Source of the DNA: Novosphingobium malaysiense
Lineage (GTDB): Bacteria > Pseudomonadota > Alphaproteobacteria > Sphingomonadales > Sphingomonadaceae
NCBI RefSeq assembly: GCF_000802225.1
Contig: NZ_JTDI01000001.1
Location: forward strand, 806,001 to 870,000
Reading direction: 5' to 3'
DNA length: 64,000 bases
In this document: positions 46,475 to 56,185 of the stretch, one piece after another
Layout of the letters: every line of letters begins with the position of its first letter
Position numbering within the stretch: the first letter of the stretch is position 1
Made by a program: the position numbers and the translations under genes
Notes under the pieces: generated by a model
The model's database searches: none
What the model was told of the DNA's origin: nothing
Seen by the model: only the letters and a program-made list of their open reading frames with translations

Positions 46475-49400
46475 TCGGCCGGCTTATCGACTGGTCGATA
46501 GCGAACCGGCTGTTCATAGTCCTCGCAGCAATTGCCGTTACGTTTGGCGGGCTTTGGGCCGTCCGGACTACCCCGGTGGATGCCATTCCAGACCTGTCAG
46601 ATGTGCAGGTGGTGGTTCGATCCAGTTATCCCGGCCAGGCACCGCGGATCGTCGAGGACCAGGTTACCTATCCGCTTGCCACGACAATGCTGTCGGTACC
46701 CGGCGCCAAGACCGTGCGTGGCTATTCGATGTTCGGCGACAGCTATGTCTACATCATCTTCGAGGACGGCACCGACCTCTACTGGGCGCGTTCGCGCGTC
46801 CTTGAATATCTCAACCAGGTGCAGAACCGGCTTCCCGACGGTGTGACCAGCACATTGGGACCGGATGCCACCGGCGTGGGTTGGATTTACGAATACGCGC
46901 TTGTCGACCGGTCCGGCGGCCATGACCTTGCAGGCCTGAGATCGCTTCAAGACTGGTTCCTGCGATACGAACTCAAGACCATTCCGGGCATTGCCGAAGT
47001 TGCCAGTGTCGGGGGCATGGTCAGGCAGTACCAGATTGTGCTCGATCCCTATCGCATGGCCTCCTTCGGGGTGACCCATGCCGAGATTGTGCGGGCGATC
47101 CAGGCCTCCAACCAGGAAACCGGCGGGTCGGTGGTCGAGATGGGCGAGGCCGAATACATGGTCCGGGCATCAGGATATCTCACCTCACTCGACGACTTCA
47201 GGCAGATCCCCCTCAGGACCGTCGGGGCTGGCGTTCCGGTCACGCTCGGCGATGTCGCGACGATCCAGGTCGGGCCGGAGATGCGGCGCGGCATCGCCGA
47301 ACTCGACGGCCAGGGCGAAGTTGCCGGTGGGATCGTGGTTCTGCGCCAGGGCGCCGATGCGCGTAGCGCGATCGCGGCAGTCGAGCAGAAGCTTGCTGAC
47401 CTCCAGGCCAGCCTGCCGCCGGGTGTCGAAATCGTCACGACCTACGACCGGTCACGGCTGATCGATGCCTCCGTCGAAAACCTGACCCATAAGCTGATCG
47501 AGGAGTTCATCGTCGTTGCGCTGGTGTGCGCCCTGTTCCTGTGGCACGCGCGCTCGGCTCTTGTCGCCATTGTGACCCTGCCGCTTGGCGTCCTCGCCGC
47601 CTTCGTGGTCATGCGGTTTCAGGGCGTGAACGCGAACATCATGTCGCTCGGCGGCATTGCCATTGCCATCGGGGCAATGGTCGATGCGGCGGTGGTGATG
47701 ATCGAGAACGCTCACAAGCATCTGGAACGCTGGGAGCAGGAAAACCCTGATGTCGTTCTGTCGGTCAAGGAGCGCTGGCGCATCATCGCAGATGCCTCCA
47801 AGGAGGTAGGTCCTGCACTGTTTTTCAGCCTGCTGATCATCACGCTGTCATTCCTTCCGGTCTTCACCCTGCAGGCGCAGGAAGGACGGCTATTCGCACC
47901 ACTCGCCTTCACCAAGACTTATGCGATGGCGGCGGCTGCGATCCTCTCGGTCACGCTGGTGCCGGTGCTCATGGGCTGGCTGGTCCGGGGCAAGATTCCC
48001 TCGGAAGACAGCAACTTTCTCAATCGCGGGCTGACCCGCGCTTACCGACCCGGCCTCGACTGGGTCATGCGACGCCCGAAGCTGACACTCGCCATCGCGG
48101 GGCTCATATTTCTCACCACGGCCATACCTTTCACCCGGCTTGGCGGCGAATTTCTGCCCCCGCTCGACGAAGGGGACCTGCTTTACATGCCGAGTGCCCT
48201 GCCTGGCATTTCTCCGGCGGAAGCCTCTGCGCTCCTCCAGCGCACGGACCGGCTGATCAAGTCGGTGCCGGAAGTCGAGACGGTGTTCGGAAAGGCGGGC
48301 CGGGCGGATACGGCTACTGACCCTGCTCCCCTAACGATGTTCGAGACCACTATCCGCTTCAAGCCTCGCGACGAGTGGCGTGCCGGCATGACGCCCGACA
48401 AGCTCGTCGAGGAGCTCGACAGGGTGGTTCGGGTTCCAGGCCTGGCCAACGTCTGGGTCCCTCCGATCCGTAACCGGATCGATATGCTGGCCACCGGCAT
48501 CAAGAGTCCGATAGGCGTGAAGGTGTCTGGCGAAGATCTGGGCGAGATCGAACGGGTAGCGCTGAGAGTAGAAGAAATTGCCCAGGACATACCAGGTGTC
48601 TCCTCTGCGCTCGCCGAGCGGTTGTCGGGCGGACGCTATGTCGATGTCGACATCGACCGGGCAGCGGCCGCACGCTATGGCCTCAACATTGCCGACGTTC
48701 AGCAGATCGTCTCGGGCGCAATCGGTGGCGCCAATGTTGCCCGGACCGTCGAGGGGCTGGCGCGCTATCCGATCAATGTTCGTTACCCGCGCGAAATCCG
48801 CGACAGCGTCGACGAATTACGGGCGCTGCCGGTGCTTACGCCGTCGGGGCAGCAGGTTACGCTTGGAACCGTTGCGACCCTGAGCGTGAGCGACGGGCCG
48901 CCGATGCTCAAAAGCGAACAGGGCCGTCTGACCAGCTATGTCTACGTCGATGTTCGCGGCCGCGATCTCGCTGCCGTGGTTTCGGATCTCCAGCAGGCTG
49001 TGACGAACGAACTCGAACTGCCACCGGGCGTCAGCCTGTCCTACGCGGGGCAATTCGAATACCTTACGCGCGCCTACGAGCGGCTGCAGGTCGTGGTGCC
49101 GGCGACGCTCGCGATCATCTTCCTGCTGCTATATCTCATCTTCCGGCGGGTCGACGAGGCACTGCTGATAATGGGAACGCTGCCTTTCGCGCTAACAGGT
49201 GGGTTCTGGCTACTTTACCTGATGGGCTACAACCAGTCGGTTGCAACCGCGGTCGGCTTTATCGCGCTCGCCGGGGTCTCGGCGGAATTTGGCGTGGTCA
49301 TGCTGATCTATCTGAAAGCGGCCCTGCAACGGCGTGGCGAAGGCCCCGCCGGGAACGAAGTCGCAGAAGCGATCCGTGAGGGCGCGCTCTTGCGCGTGCG

Positions 49401-49635
49401 GCCCAAGGCGATGACCGTTGCGGTCATCCTTGCCGGCCTTTTCCCGATCCTCATCGGGAGCGGCGCGGGCGCAGAAGTCATGAGCCGCATTGCTGCGCCC
49501 ATGGTGGGCGGGATGATCACCGCGCCGCTATTGTCGATGTTTCTGCTGCCTGCAGCCTACCTGCTGATGCGGCGGCCGAAAAGGAATTCTACCGAAGACC
49601 AAGGAGATGAAGAATGCATACCCCAACCAGGTTGA
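46471..49635 (+). CDS. cusA: Cu(I)/Ag(I) RND efflux pump CusA
   Basis: A 1054-residue RND pump. The helix-4 motif [15 protein letters not shown] (about 399-413) is the monovalent-metal (Cu/Ag) type, in contrast to the DFG...DGA motif of the CzcA homologue at 35332. ENAHKHLE follows it, as in CusA. The two halves, each with a periplasmic loop, are complete. It carries Cu(I)/Ag(I) from the periplasm or cytoplasm through the CusB/CusC channel. Confidence 0.95.
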   Translation: MIGRLIDWSIANRLFIVLAAIAVTFGGLWAVRTTPVDAIPDLSDVQVVVRSSYPGQAPRIVEDQVTYPLATTMLSVPGAKTVRGYSMFGDSYVYIIFEDGTDLYWARSRVLEYLNQVQNRLPDGVTSTLGPDATGVGWIYEYALVDRSGGHDLAGLRSLQDWFLRYELKTIPGIAEVASVGGMVRQYQIVLDPYRMASFGVTHAEIVRAIQASNQETGGSVVEMGEAEYMVRASGYLTSLDDFRQIPLRTVGAGVPVTLGDVATIQVGPEMRRGIAELDGQGEVAGGIVVLRQGADARSAIAAVEQKLADLQASLPPGVEIVTTYDRSRLIDASVENLTHKLIEEFIVVALVCALFLWHARSALVAIVTLPLGVLAAFVVMRFQGVNANIMSLGGIAIAIGAMVDAAVVMIENAHKHLERWEQENPDVVLSVKERWRIIADASKEVGPALFFSLLIITLSFLPVFTLQAQEGRLFAPLAFTKTYAMAAAAILSVTLVPVLMGWLVRGKIPSEDSNFLNRGLTRAYRPGLDWVMRRPKLTLAIAGLIFLTTAIPFTRLGGEFLPPLDEGDLLYMPSALPGISPAEASALLQRTDRLIKSVPEVETVFGKAGRADTATDPAPLTMFETTIRFKPRDEWRAGMTPDKLVEELDRVVRVPGLANVWVPPIRNRIDMLATGIKSPIGVKVSGEDLGEIERVALRVEEIAQDIPGVSSALAERLSGGRYVDVDIDRAAAARYGLNIADVQQIVSGAIGGANVARTVEGLARYPINVRYPREIRDSVDELRALPVLTPSGQQVTLGTVATLSVSDGPPMLKSEQGRLTSYVYVDVRGRDLAAVVSDLQQAVTNELELPPGVSLSYAGQFEYLTRAYERLQVVVPATLAIIFLLLYLIFRRVDEALLIMGTLPFALTGGFWLLYLMGYNQSVATAVGFIALAGVSAEFGVVMLIYLKAALQRRGEGPAGNEVAEAIREGALLRVRPKAMTVAVILAGLFPILIGSGAGAEVMSRIAAPMVGGMITAPLLSMFLLPAAYLLMRRPKRNSTEDQGDEECIPQPG

Positions 49636-50000
49636 TGATTGCCATTATTACATTCGCACTTGCTGCCTGCAGCGAACAAAGCGAGCCGGAGCAAAGCGAG
49701 AATATGCCAATGGCGTCCCAGGATATGCCTATGAACGGCGCCATGCCGATGGGCGGGCAGATGGGCGAGGCCATGGGGCAGATGGCTAATGCGCAAGGCA
49801 CCGTTACAGCTATCGACAATGAGGCCGGAACGATCACGATTGATCACGGCCCGGTCGAAGCAGTCGACTGGCCTGCCATGACGATGGCCTTTGACGCGGA
49901 CGAAAGCGAACGGATGAAGGTCAAGGTGGGCGATGAGGTCACCTTCGGCTTTCGCATGGCCGACTCAGGAAGCGAGATAACCTCGATAGAAAAGAAGTGA
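49614..50000 (+). CDS. CusF-like copper-binding lipoprotein
   Basis: A 128-residue protein. [15 protein letters not shown] is a lipoprotein signal with the lipid cysteine at residue 19. A Met-rich linker follows ([18 protein letters not shown]), then a CusF domain ([20 protein letters not shown], then [12 protein letters not shown]). The His, Met and Trp ligands of CusF are present. It should carry Cu(I)/Ag(I) to CusB. Its ATG lies inside the end of cusA, behind AAGGAGATGAAGA. Confidence 0.93.
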   Translation: MHTPTRLMIAIITFALAACSEQSEPEQSENMPMASQDMPMNGAMPMGGQMGEAMGQMANAQGTVTAIDNEAGTITIDHGPVEAVDWPAMTMAFDADESERMKVKVGDEVTFGFRMADSGSEITSIEKK

Positions 50001-50008
50001 TGCTGGTG

Positions 50009-50041
50009 GGGAACGGCCAAGCATCCAACGCCGCCGTTCCC
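50009..50041. terminator. Possible bidirectional terminator after the cus operon
   Basis: GGGAACGGC and GCCGTTCCC are perfect 9-bp arms with a 15-base loop, located between the convergent CusF-like and DUF302 genes. There is no clear T-run, so termination is inferred from position. Confidence 0.4.
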
Positions 50042-50098
50042 TGCAACTCCTGCTTTCACTTTTCAGCGGGCGATAGGAGCCGACAGGAGCAACTCGGC

Positions 50099-50485
50099 TC
50101 ACAGCCGATCGATTGCCGCTTCAAGCTTAATCTTGACCTGGTTCGCCGCCTTTTTCAGTTCTTCGTTGTCGATCGCACTCATCGAGGCGACCGGGTTGAT
50201 GGCAGCAACTTCGATCTCTCCGGAGGGCAGCTGCTGGACGATCACGTTGCATGGCAACATCGTGCCAACCTTATCCTCAATCTGCAGTGCTTCGTAGGCG
50301 AGAGCCGGATTGCAGGCGCCAAGAATGCGGTAGGGACGGAAATCGGCCCCGATCTTTTGCTTCAATGTCTTGGACATATCGATTTCGTTGATGATCCCGA
50401 ATCCTTCGGTTCCGAGAGCGGAGCGAACACGTTCGAGTGCCGCCTCAATTGGGCCATCGAGTATTTTTGAATAGTAGTAGCTCAT
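50099..50485 (-). CDS. DUF302 domain protein
   Basis: A 128-residue soluble protein: LERVRSALGTEGFGIINEIDMSKTLKQKIG, then YRILGACNPALAYEALQIE, then LPCNVIVQQLPSGEIEVAAINP. This is the DUF302 pattern (PF03625), including the conserved GACNP and LPCNV. Structures of the family show a small alpha/beta fold; the function is unknown, but the genes often sit in copper and stress regions. It is downstream of the next gene with a 2-base gap. Confidence 0.9.
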   Translation of the reverse strand: MSYYYSKILDGPIEAALERVRSALGTEGFGIINEIDMSKTLKQKIGADFRPYRILGACNPALAYEALQIEDKVGTMLPCNVIVQQLPSGEIEVAAINPVASMSAIDNEELKKAANQVKIKLEAAIDRL

Positions 50486-50487
50486 AT

Positions 50488-50772
50488 CTAATTTCCATCT
50501 CCACGACGCTCCGCCCGTTCGAGAAGCCGGAGCATTTCTGCGCGGGCCAACTCGGTGAGCGGATGATCGACTGCGTCTGGTCTCGGCCGGATCTCGTCCG
50601 CCCGCTCTCGTACGCGCCTACGGGTTTCCTGGTCGGATCCGGCGAGGACGGCGAGCAGAAGGTTCTCCATCGCGATCATGCGAATGCGCATCTGGACGAG
50701 CTCCGCATGTCCGGGCTCGCTCGCATCCCAGTGACCATCGACGCCCGGTATTTCGTTCCCGTCGCTATCCAT
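50488..50772 (-). CDS. Small helical hypothetical protein
   Basis: About 94 residues: a mostly helical, charged protein (LVQMRIRMIAMENLLLAVLAGSD, then LTELARAEMLRLLERAE). I do not recognise a family. Starts are ambiguous: ATG codons lie in tandem at 50772-50778, with GCGGAG upstream, and a longer frame reaches 50859. I chose 50772 for spacing to GGAG. It precedes the DUF302 gene by two bases. Confidence 0.6.
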   Translation of the reverse strand: MDSDGNEIPGVDGHWDASEPGHAELVQMRIRMIAMENLLLAVLAGSDQETRRRVRERADEIRPRPDAVDHPLTELARAEMLRLLERAERRGDGN

Positions 50773-50839
50773 CATCATCTCCGCAGTTGTTGCCGGAAAC
50801 AAAACCGGGCACCCCGGTCGTCCGGTGCCACAAGTCACA

Positions 50840-51325
50840 TTATGCCGGACACTTGACATAGCCGCGGTAGCCGATCTCGTCTTTCGCTTCTGGAGGAACG
50901 ACGATCACTTCCATCGCTTGCATTCCAGCGTTGCCTGTTTCGTCAACGGCGCGTGTCGCGACGAGAAGATTGTCGCTGGTGAAGCGATCCCTTCCGGCTG
51001 CCTGCAAAGGAATGAGCTTGCCGTTGAGTTTGATGAACCCCTCGCCCCCGGCCTCGTAAACGAAACTGGGAAACCCGACCTCGGTGAGCCGGAAAACGCA
51101 GCGGCCATCGGTGCCGCCGATCGCCTTGACGTCGGCCTGGGTCATTGTTTCGGGCTTGACGATCGCTGTTGCGACATTGGCGAGCGCGACTGAAGCGGGT
51201 TCGATCGCGGCAGGACTGGCTGGAGGTTCGAGTTCGGCTTCCCGGTCGTTGCCCGGGGCGGTGTTCTGGTTGCAGCCCGCAACACCGAGCGCCAGCGCGG
51301 AGGCCGCGAAAATGATTCTGTTCAC
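50840..51325 (-). CDS. Hypothetical lipoprotein
   Basis: A 161-residue lipoprotein. The signal IIFAASALALGVAGC has a lipobox with the cysteine near residue 18. The mature part begins acidic and Pro-rich, then a conserved-looking domain (CVFRLTEVGFPSFVYE, then GFIKLNGKLIPLQA). I do not recognise it with certainty; a sphingomonad DUF family is likely. The GTG at 51325 has AAGGAGG upstream and overlaps the DUF305 gene by four bases. Confidence 0.75.
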   Translation of the reverse strand: MNRIIFAASALALGVAGCNQNTAPGNDREAELEPPASPAAIEPASVALANVATAIVKPETMTQADVKAIGGTDGRCVFRLTEVGFPSFVYEAGGEGFIKLNGKLIPLQAAGRDRFTSDNLLVATRAVDETGNAGMQAMEVIVVPPEAKDEIGYRGYVKCPA

Positions 51326-51906
51326 TGGACGCCTCCTTCCTGCGGTGCCGGCGAAGAGGCCGCTGGTGCGGGGGCTTCGAGCCACTCCGGCAGACGCTCA
51401 GACGTGCGTTCACCATTCTCGCGTATGTCGGCGATCAGGTATTTCATCTGCGCGATCTCCCGCCGCTGCGCAACGATGATGTCGTGTGCCAATTTACGGG
51501 TACGCGGATCGCGGATGTGCGCACGTTCGCTGGTCATGATCGCGATCGAGTGGTGCGGGATCATGGCCGACATGTAGTCCACATCGTCGATCGTGCTCTG
51601 ACTGCGTACCAGCCACAGAGCGAGCGTAAAGACGAGTGCGCCCACTCCGATGATGATCATGTTCCTCTTCCGGTCCTTGTACATGCCCCACATAAAGAGA
51701 AGCATGACCACCATCATCATCGCGCCCATAACAAACATCATCCAGAAGCGTGTTTCGCTCCAGAAGAAATGATCGGCATCATAGGTGTTCGCGTACATGA
51801 GGAAAAACATGATGACGGTCGACGTCGCCACCATCGCCATGAAGCGCCAGTAATTGCCGCCGCTCTCGCCCTCCTTTTTGTGTTCCGCGTGTTGCGCGTG
51901 ATCCAT
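51322..51906 (-). CDS. DUF305 family membrane protein
   Basis: A 194-residue protein. A His-rich cytoplasmic start (DHAQHAEHKKEGE) precedes three membrane helices rich in Met (FMAMVATSTVIMFFLMY; FWMMFVMGAMMMVVMLLFMW; MIIIGVGALVFTLALWL). The DUF305 domain follows (DYMSAMIPHHSIAIMTSE and AHDIIVAQRREIAQMKYLI), with the conserved PHH. DUF305 proteins are common next to copper-resistance genes; the His and Met content suits metal binding. Confidence 0.88.
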   Translation of the reverse strand: MDHAQHAEHKKEGESGGNYWRFMAMVATSTVIMFFLMYANTYDADHFFWSETRFWMMFVMGAMMMVVMLLFMWGMYKDRKRNMIIIGVGALVFTLALWLVRSQSTIDDVDYMSAMIPHHSIAIMTSERAHIRDPRTRKLAHDIIVAQRREIAQMKYLIADIRENGERTSERLPEWLEAPAPAASSPAPQEGGVQ

Positions 51907-51907
51907 C

Positions 51908-52450
51908 TCAGGCCTCCTGTTTTTTCATTGTCGAGAACACGAACTGCGCGGTGCAACTGATCAGCAGGAACCCGGTCAGCGACTCGATGCCAGCCAGAGC
52001 GCGCAGATGCCCGGTCGGATAGATATCTCCGAGGCCGAGGGTCGTGATGTTGATGAGCGAGAAATAGAACAGGTCCATCGCACTCATGGCAGGCTCCTTG
52101 TCGAAACCGCCGAGTCCCATTCCCGCAGCGCCGGCAAAGCCAAGGGCGAAAAGAACGGTCACAGCAAGATGACTTGCCAGCACGACGAGATAGGCGAGGC
52201 TCAGTCGCAGAGAATTGACCGAAGCAGGCTGGAGGGTCCGCTTCGCCAGGCGGATCATGCCGAGGTGCAGCCACAAGGCCGCAAGAAACAATACAATACC
52301 TATGACTATCGCAACCGATATGGCCCGGGCTCCGCTTAAAATGGGTGTCCGTTCATAACTCTGGCCGATCGCAACTGTTCCCTTCGGGGCAGGATGCCTG
52401 ACTGCGCAAACCCGCCTGACGCCAATCGTCGCTTGGGATATGACCGCCAT
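51908..52450 (-). CDS. Two-helix potassium-channel-like protein
   Basis: A 180-residue protein with membrane helices (ISVAIVIGIVLFLAALWLH and LAYLVVLASHLAVTVLFALGF) and a pore segment FSLINITTLGLGDIYPTGHLR. The TLGLGD sequence corresponds to the TVGYGD filter of Ion_trans_2 channels, with Leu in place of Tyr. The final helix follows (LTGFLLISCTAQFVFS). The Leu change may alter ion selectivity. The start codon is uncertain. It lies 1 base upstream of the DUF305 gene. Confidence 0.8.
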   Translation of the reverse strand: MAVISQATIGVRRVCAVRHPAPKGTVAIGQSYERTPILSGARAISVAIVIGIVLFLAALWLHLGMIRLAKRTLQPASVNSLRLSLAYLVVLASHLAVTVLFALGFAGAAGMGLGGFDKEPAMSAMDLFYFSLINITTLGLGDIYPTGHLRALAGIESLTGFLLISCTAQFVFSTMKKQEA

Positions 52451-52623
52451 TCTCCAGAGATCTGACGTCCGGTCGGGAACGCGACTGGATGGTCGAGTGG
52501 AGGCATGGAGGACCGCTCAATATGGCATTCCGGCGACCTTTGGGCTGAGCGGGGCGTCGACGGGTGGGCATGATTGCCAGCGCCAACGTTTCAGTCCGAT
52601 CAGGGCAAAAAATCCGCATCCGT

Positions 52624-53712
52624 TTAGAGATATTTTCTCGCAAAAAAGGCTATTAGCCTCTGGAATATATTTGCAATTCCGATGTTTTCCAAGCTGTGTA
52701 AATCTATTTCTTTGGAGCGCATAAGGTCTCCTTCGAAATATTTTGATAAACATCCGTTTATATCATCTGAAATTGATACGAAATTTAGCTCATGGTTTTG
52801 GAAAAAACTCCGGTAATCGAAATTTGATGTTCCTACAGTGCTCCAGTCGTCGTCAATGACAATAGTCTTGGCGTGCAGGAAGCGCGGTGCATATTCATAA
52901 ATTCTCACTCCCGATCTCGCCAGCCGGGCGTAACTCATTCGCGCGGCCCACTGAGTGACGGGTATGTCGCTCTTGCCGGGCAGCAGAATCCGAACATCTA
53001 TGCCGCGTCCGGCAGCTTTCATCAGCAGGCGCTCGGTACGGCTGTCGGGCACGAAATATGGCGTGGTCAGCCAGATTTTCGAGCGTGCGTTGCCAAAACG
53101 CCCGTTGAACAGGCACCTCAATCTGTAGCGGCATCGACGACTGTAATTTGACATCAACAGGCTGTGGCCGAACCACCGCTCTTCCCCGCAGGCATTGGTG
53201 TTGCGATAGGATCTGAACAGCACCGCTGCCTGCTTTGCGACTGGTCCCATCAGTCTGACGTGGGTGTCCCGCCAACGTGCGGCGCCGCTGAACCGGAAGG
53301 AGCTTTCTTCGCCGATGTTGAAGCCTCCGACATAGGCAATCCGCTCATCGATCACGAGAAGCTTGCGGTGGTTGCGGCGCTGATACCGCAAGGGGTGCCA
53401 CCAGTTCCACTGGTTGTCCCAGGAAAATGCAACTCCGCACTCGCGGAGCTTACTGGCTGTTGCTTGGGTAAAAACGCGCCCAGATCCAAGCGCATCCAGG
53501 CGGATCTGAATACTTACGCCGCGAGCGGCTGCCTGCAGCAGGGCAGTCACAAATTGTCTGCCGACCCCGTCCTCTTTGAAGATGTACATCTCGAGCAGAA
53601 TTTCGCTCTGAGAGATTGCGATATCAGCCAGCATCGCATCGACCAGATCATCTCCTTCGGTGAACAGATGAAAATCCTCGTTCCCGCGTTGCTGAGGTAT
53701 TCGGTCAGTCAT
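52624..53712 (-). CDS. PLD-family cardiolipin synthase-like enzyme
   Basis: About 362 residues with two phospholipase D motifs: HRKLLVID (H, K and D near residues 115-122) and HAKTIVID (near 280-287). Each is followed by the conserved G(G/T)xN segment (YVGGFN; TVGTSNFD). This is the cardiolipin synthase architecture, though no N-terminal membrane helices are present, as in the shorter ClsB type. It probably makes cardiolipin or a related phospholipid at the membrane. Its start overlaps the upstream transferase gene by four bases. Confidence 0.88.
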   Translation of the reverse strand: MTDRIPQQRGNEDFHLFTEGDDLVDAMLADIAISQSEILLEMYIFKEDGVGRQFVTALLQAAARGVSIQIRLDALGSGRVFTQATASKLRECGVAFSWDNQWNWWHPLRYQRRNHRKLLVIDERIAYVGGFNIGEESSFRFSGAARWRDTHVRLMGPVAKQAAVLFRSYRNTNACGEERWFGHSLLMSNYSRRCRYRLRCLFNGRFGNARSKIWLTTPYFVPDSRTERLLMKAAGRGIDVRILLPGKSDIPVTQWAARMSYARLARSGVRIYEYAPRFLHAKTIVIDDDWSTVGTSNFDYRSFFQNHELNFVSISDDINGCLSKYFEGDLMRSKEIDLHSLENIGIANIFQRLIAFFARKYL

Positions 53713-54692
53713 CCCCAACTCTGAGCCAAATGGAGTGCGTCCCGCTCCGGACTTGAAGGATTGATGACCATGCCCGTCCCCAGTTCAAACCCTCCGGGAT
53801 TGGTTAGATGCGGAACCACTCGCAGGCTCCAATGAGCGGCGGGTGCAAACTCGCTGTCCAGCGAGCCGGGTTCCAGGACCAGATTGTACGATAGCTCTCC
53901 CTTTGCATTTCTGAGCCGCGCGAGCGCATTCTGCAGAGTGTCGGAAAGCGCTGCCAGATCATCAGCATTTGCCATGGCAAATGATGGCGTATGCCGACGC
54001 GGTACGATCCACTGTTCATATGGCCTCTGGGCTGCAAAGGGTGTCAGTATCGCGTAACGCTCGGTGCATTCAATCACGCGCTTGCCGGATTCTAGCTCAC
54101 GTTCAGTCTCCTCGCAGACCACGCATTTGCCGCTCGTCTGGAAGTGGGCATATTCCCAATCGAGCGTCGACCTGAGGCGCGGAGGAACGAAGGGTAGAGC
54201 GACAATCTGCGAATGCGCATGCCCAAGTGATGCACCCGCCAGATTGCCACGATTTCGGAAGAGCATGACCGCTTCAATGCCAGGTATCGCCAACGCGGCA
54301 CCAAAACGATGATGCCAGGTTCTGACCACGGCCTCTGAGCAATCTGCGGACATATCAGCAAAGTCGATGTCGTGGCGGGGCGTCTCAATGATGACTTCGT
54401 GATTGCCATAGCCACTCTGCAGCCTGTCGGACGGAACTTGCCTAGCGGTTGAGAGGACGGGAAACTTGTTGGGGATCACACGCGTGTGCCAACCCGGAGC
54501 CTCAGGGCTGGAGTACTCATCGATGATTGCGGGAAGCTGGTCTTCATTACCCGGACAAAATGGGCAAAGCGGATCTATGGCAAGGCGAGGTGTCTTCGCG
54601 TCAGCGAGGACGCGTGCATGTGGTCGCTCGCCTCGCGAGGGAGCGATGATAACCCATTCGCCGTTCGTGCGATCCTGTCTGATTTCGCTCAT
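53709..54692 (-). CDS. GalT-family nucleotidyltransferase/phosphorylase
   Basis: A 327-residue HIT-superfamily enzyme. CPFCPGNE (C43, C46) and CVVCEE are zinc-ligand pairs, and GASLGHAHSQIVALP (H159, H161, Q163) is the HxHxQ active site, with NKFPVL upstream. The family includes galactose-1-phosphate uridylyltransferase and ADP-glucose phosphorylases; the substrate cannot be told. The neighbouring GT4 glycosyltransferase suggests a role in handling sugar nucleotides for that enzyme. The gap to the upstream gene is 29 bases. Confidence 0.87.
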   Translation of the reverse strand: MSEIRQDRTNGEWVIIAPSRGERPHARVLADAKTPRLAIDPLCPFCPGNEDQLPAIIDEYSSPEAPGWHTRVIPNKFPVLSTARQVPSDRLQSGYGNHEVIIETPRHDIDFADMSADCSEAVVRTWHHRFGAALAIPGIEAVMLFRNRGNLAGASLGHAHSQIVALPFVPPRLRSTLDWEYAHFQTSGKCVVCEETERELESGKRVIECTERYAILTPFAAQRPYEQWIVPRRHTPSFAMANADDLAALSDTLQNALARLRNAKGELSYNLVLEPGSLDSEFAPAAHWSLRVVPHLTNPGGFELGTGMVINPSSPERDALHLAQSWG

Positions 54693-54721
54693 GGATTGAC
54701 CTTGCTACCTTCCCGTTTCCC

Positions 54722-55960
54722 TTACCTCCTGAGAAGGAACTGCGGTTCAAAAGAAGCGATAAGGTCGAGCCAATCCTCCATCAAACGAGTCATTAGAAAC
54801 CGCGAACGCACGGTTTCACGGGCCTTGCTGCCCATTGTCTCGCGAAGGCCGGGCTTCTTGACGGCATGAATGATACGCTCTGCCGCGCTTTCGATGCTGT
54901 CGACCAGAAAGCCGTTCACACCATCCTCGATCTGGTGCCTGATGCCACCGACGTTCCCACCGATCACGACAGCGCCTTTCCACATCGCTTCAGTAACTGT
55001 CAGGCCGAAACCTTCCCTGATTGACTTCTGCAGCACTACCGCAGCTCGCCGTTGCAGCGCATTCACAAGCGCAGAATCCTGTACCGACAGAATTCGGATT
55101 CGTTCTTCGCCACATTTGCACAGTGAGCCGAAGATTTCCTGCCCCTCCGGATCGTCTGTCGCGACATTGCCGACAAGAACCAGCGTCGCGTCGACTTCCT
55201 TGCGGGCGATGCGGAAGGCATCGATCACACCTTGAGGATCTTTCCACTTGTCGAAGCGCGATATCTGCACAACCAGCGGCAAATCCGTGGGAATGTCATA
55301 GTGGTTCAGGCGTTCATCGATTTCATCGTCTGCAAGGTCCTTGTTGGTACTCGAGAAAGGATTGATTGCCGGCATGATGAAACGCTGAGGCGCCGTCAGC
55401 TTTTGCGCATATTCGGGAAGCGAAAGCACCACTGCGTCGTAGTGTTCAATGAAGCTGGAGAGATATGACCAGAGCTCCGGGTCCGGCCGAGAAAGATCGA
55501 CATGGCAACGCCAGACCCATGGGGCCTTTTTTCGAAAGTGCCGGATCAGCGGTAGCGGCTGAGGATCGTGAACGATGACCAGATCATGGTCGAGATGCAT
55601 GCGCGCCGCATTCTCGTAGACAACCTCTTCGTAGATGTCCCGTTTGAGTTCGCTCAGGTTGATCTCACCACCCTGCAACGCATTGTGCATCTTTTTGGTG
55701 ATGCTGAAAAAATCCGGGCGTCCCTGCAGGACGCGCCAGCCTGTCCGGATCCCGGCTTGGTTGAGGAGCAATGTTAGTGAGGACAGAATCTCGGCAACGC
55801 CACCACCATAATGGGTCGAATTGACATTGATAACGTGCAGGTCGCTGAGCTTGTGCGCCTTATCGAGTATTCGGTCGGTCGTTTCGCACCCAACAAGCGG
55901 CTCGTAGGCTTCGACCCTTGGCAAGGATAGATTGGCTGGTTCGCCTGATCGCTTTTCCAT
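54722..55960 (-). CDS. GT4 glycosyltransferase, trehalose synthase (TreT)-like
   Basis: A 412-residue GT-B glycosyltransferase. HVINVNSTHYGGGVAEILSSL is the N-terminal donor-side loop seen in TreT-type enzymes, with VVQISRFDKWKDPQGVIDAF in the middle. KSIREGFGLTVTEAMWKG holds the two glutamates of the GT4 signature. TreT joins glucose from a nucleotide sugar to glucose to make trehalose; that substrate is inferred from similarity. The ATG at 55960 has GGAGG upstream. It heads a three-gene operon with the GalT-family and cardiolipin-synthase genes. Confidence 0.85.
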   Translation of the reverse strand: MEKRSGEPANLSLPRVEAYEPLVGCETTDRILDKAHKLSDLHVINVNSTHYGGGVAEILSSLTLLLNQAGIRTGWRVLQGRPDFFSITKKMHNALQGGEINLSELKRDIYEEVVYENAARMHLDHDLVIVHDPQPLPLIRHFRKKAPWVWRCHVDLSRPDPELWSYLSSFIEHYDAVVLSLPEYAQKLTAPQRFIMPAINPFSSTNKDLADDEIDERLNHYDIPTDLPLVVQISRFDKWKDPQGVIDAFRIARKEVDATLVLVGNVATDDPEGQEIFGSLCKCGEERIRILSVQDSALVNALQRRAAVVLQKSIREGFGLTVTEAMWKGAVVIGGNVGGIRHQIEDGVNGFLVDSIESAAERIIHAVKKPGLRETMGSKARETVRSRFLMTRLMEDWLDLIASFEPQFLLRR

Positions 55961-56185
55961 TCGCGTATTCCTCCAGCTGGAATTTATGCATCGCGCGGTG
56001 GCACAATCCGACCGCTCAGGTGCCTTTCGTTTGAGGCGGTGACGCAGTGTTACCGCCGCTGTGCCCCATAAGACCGAGCAAATGCGATGCGAGCATTGCT
56101 TCCTGCGCTTCGCGGCACACCTTGAAATTTTTCCGGAGAGAAGCGACGAAGGCGGCGGCCCCATTTGATTTGGTATTAACACATC
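55961..56185. other. Divergent intergenic region
   Basis: No clear gene is seen between the glycosyltransferase (minus) and the DUF6629 gene (plus). A minus-strand frame of about 50 codons (roughly 56018-56170) looks somewhat protein-like but has no good start. Both promoters should lie here. Confidence 0.4.
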
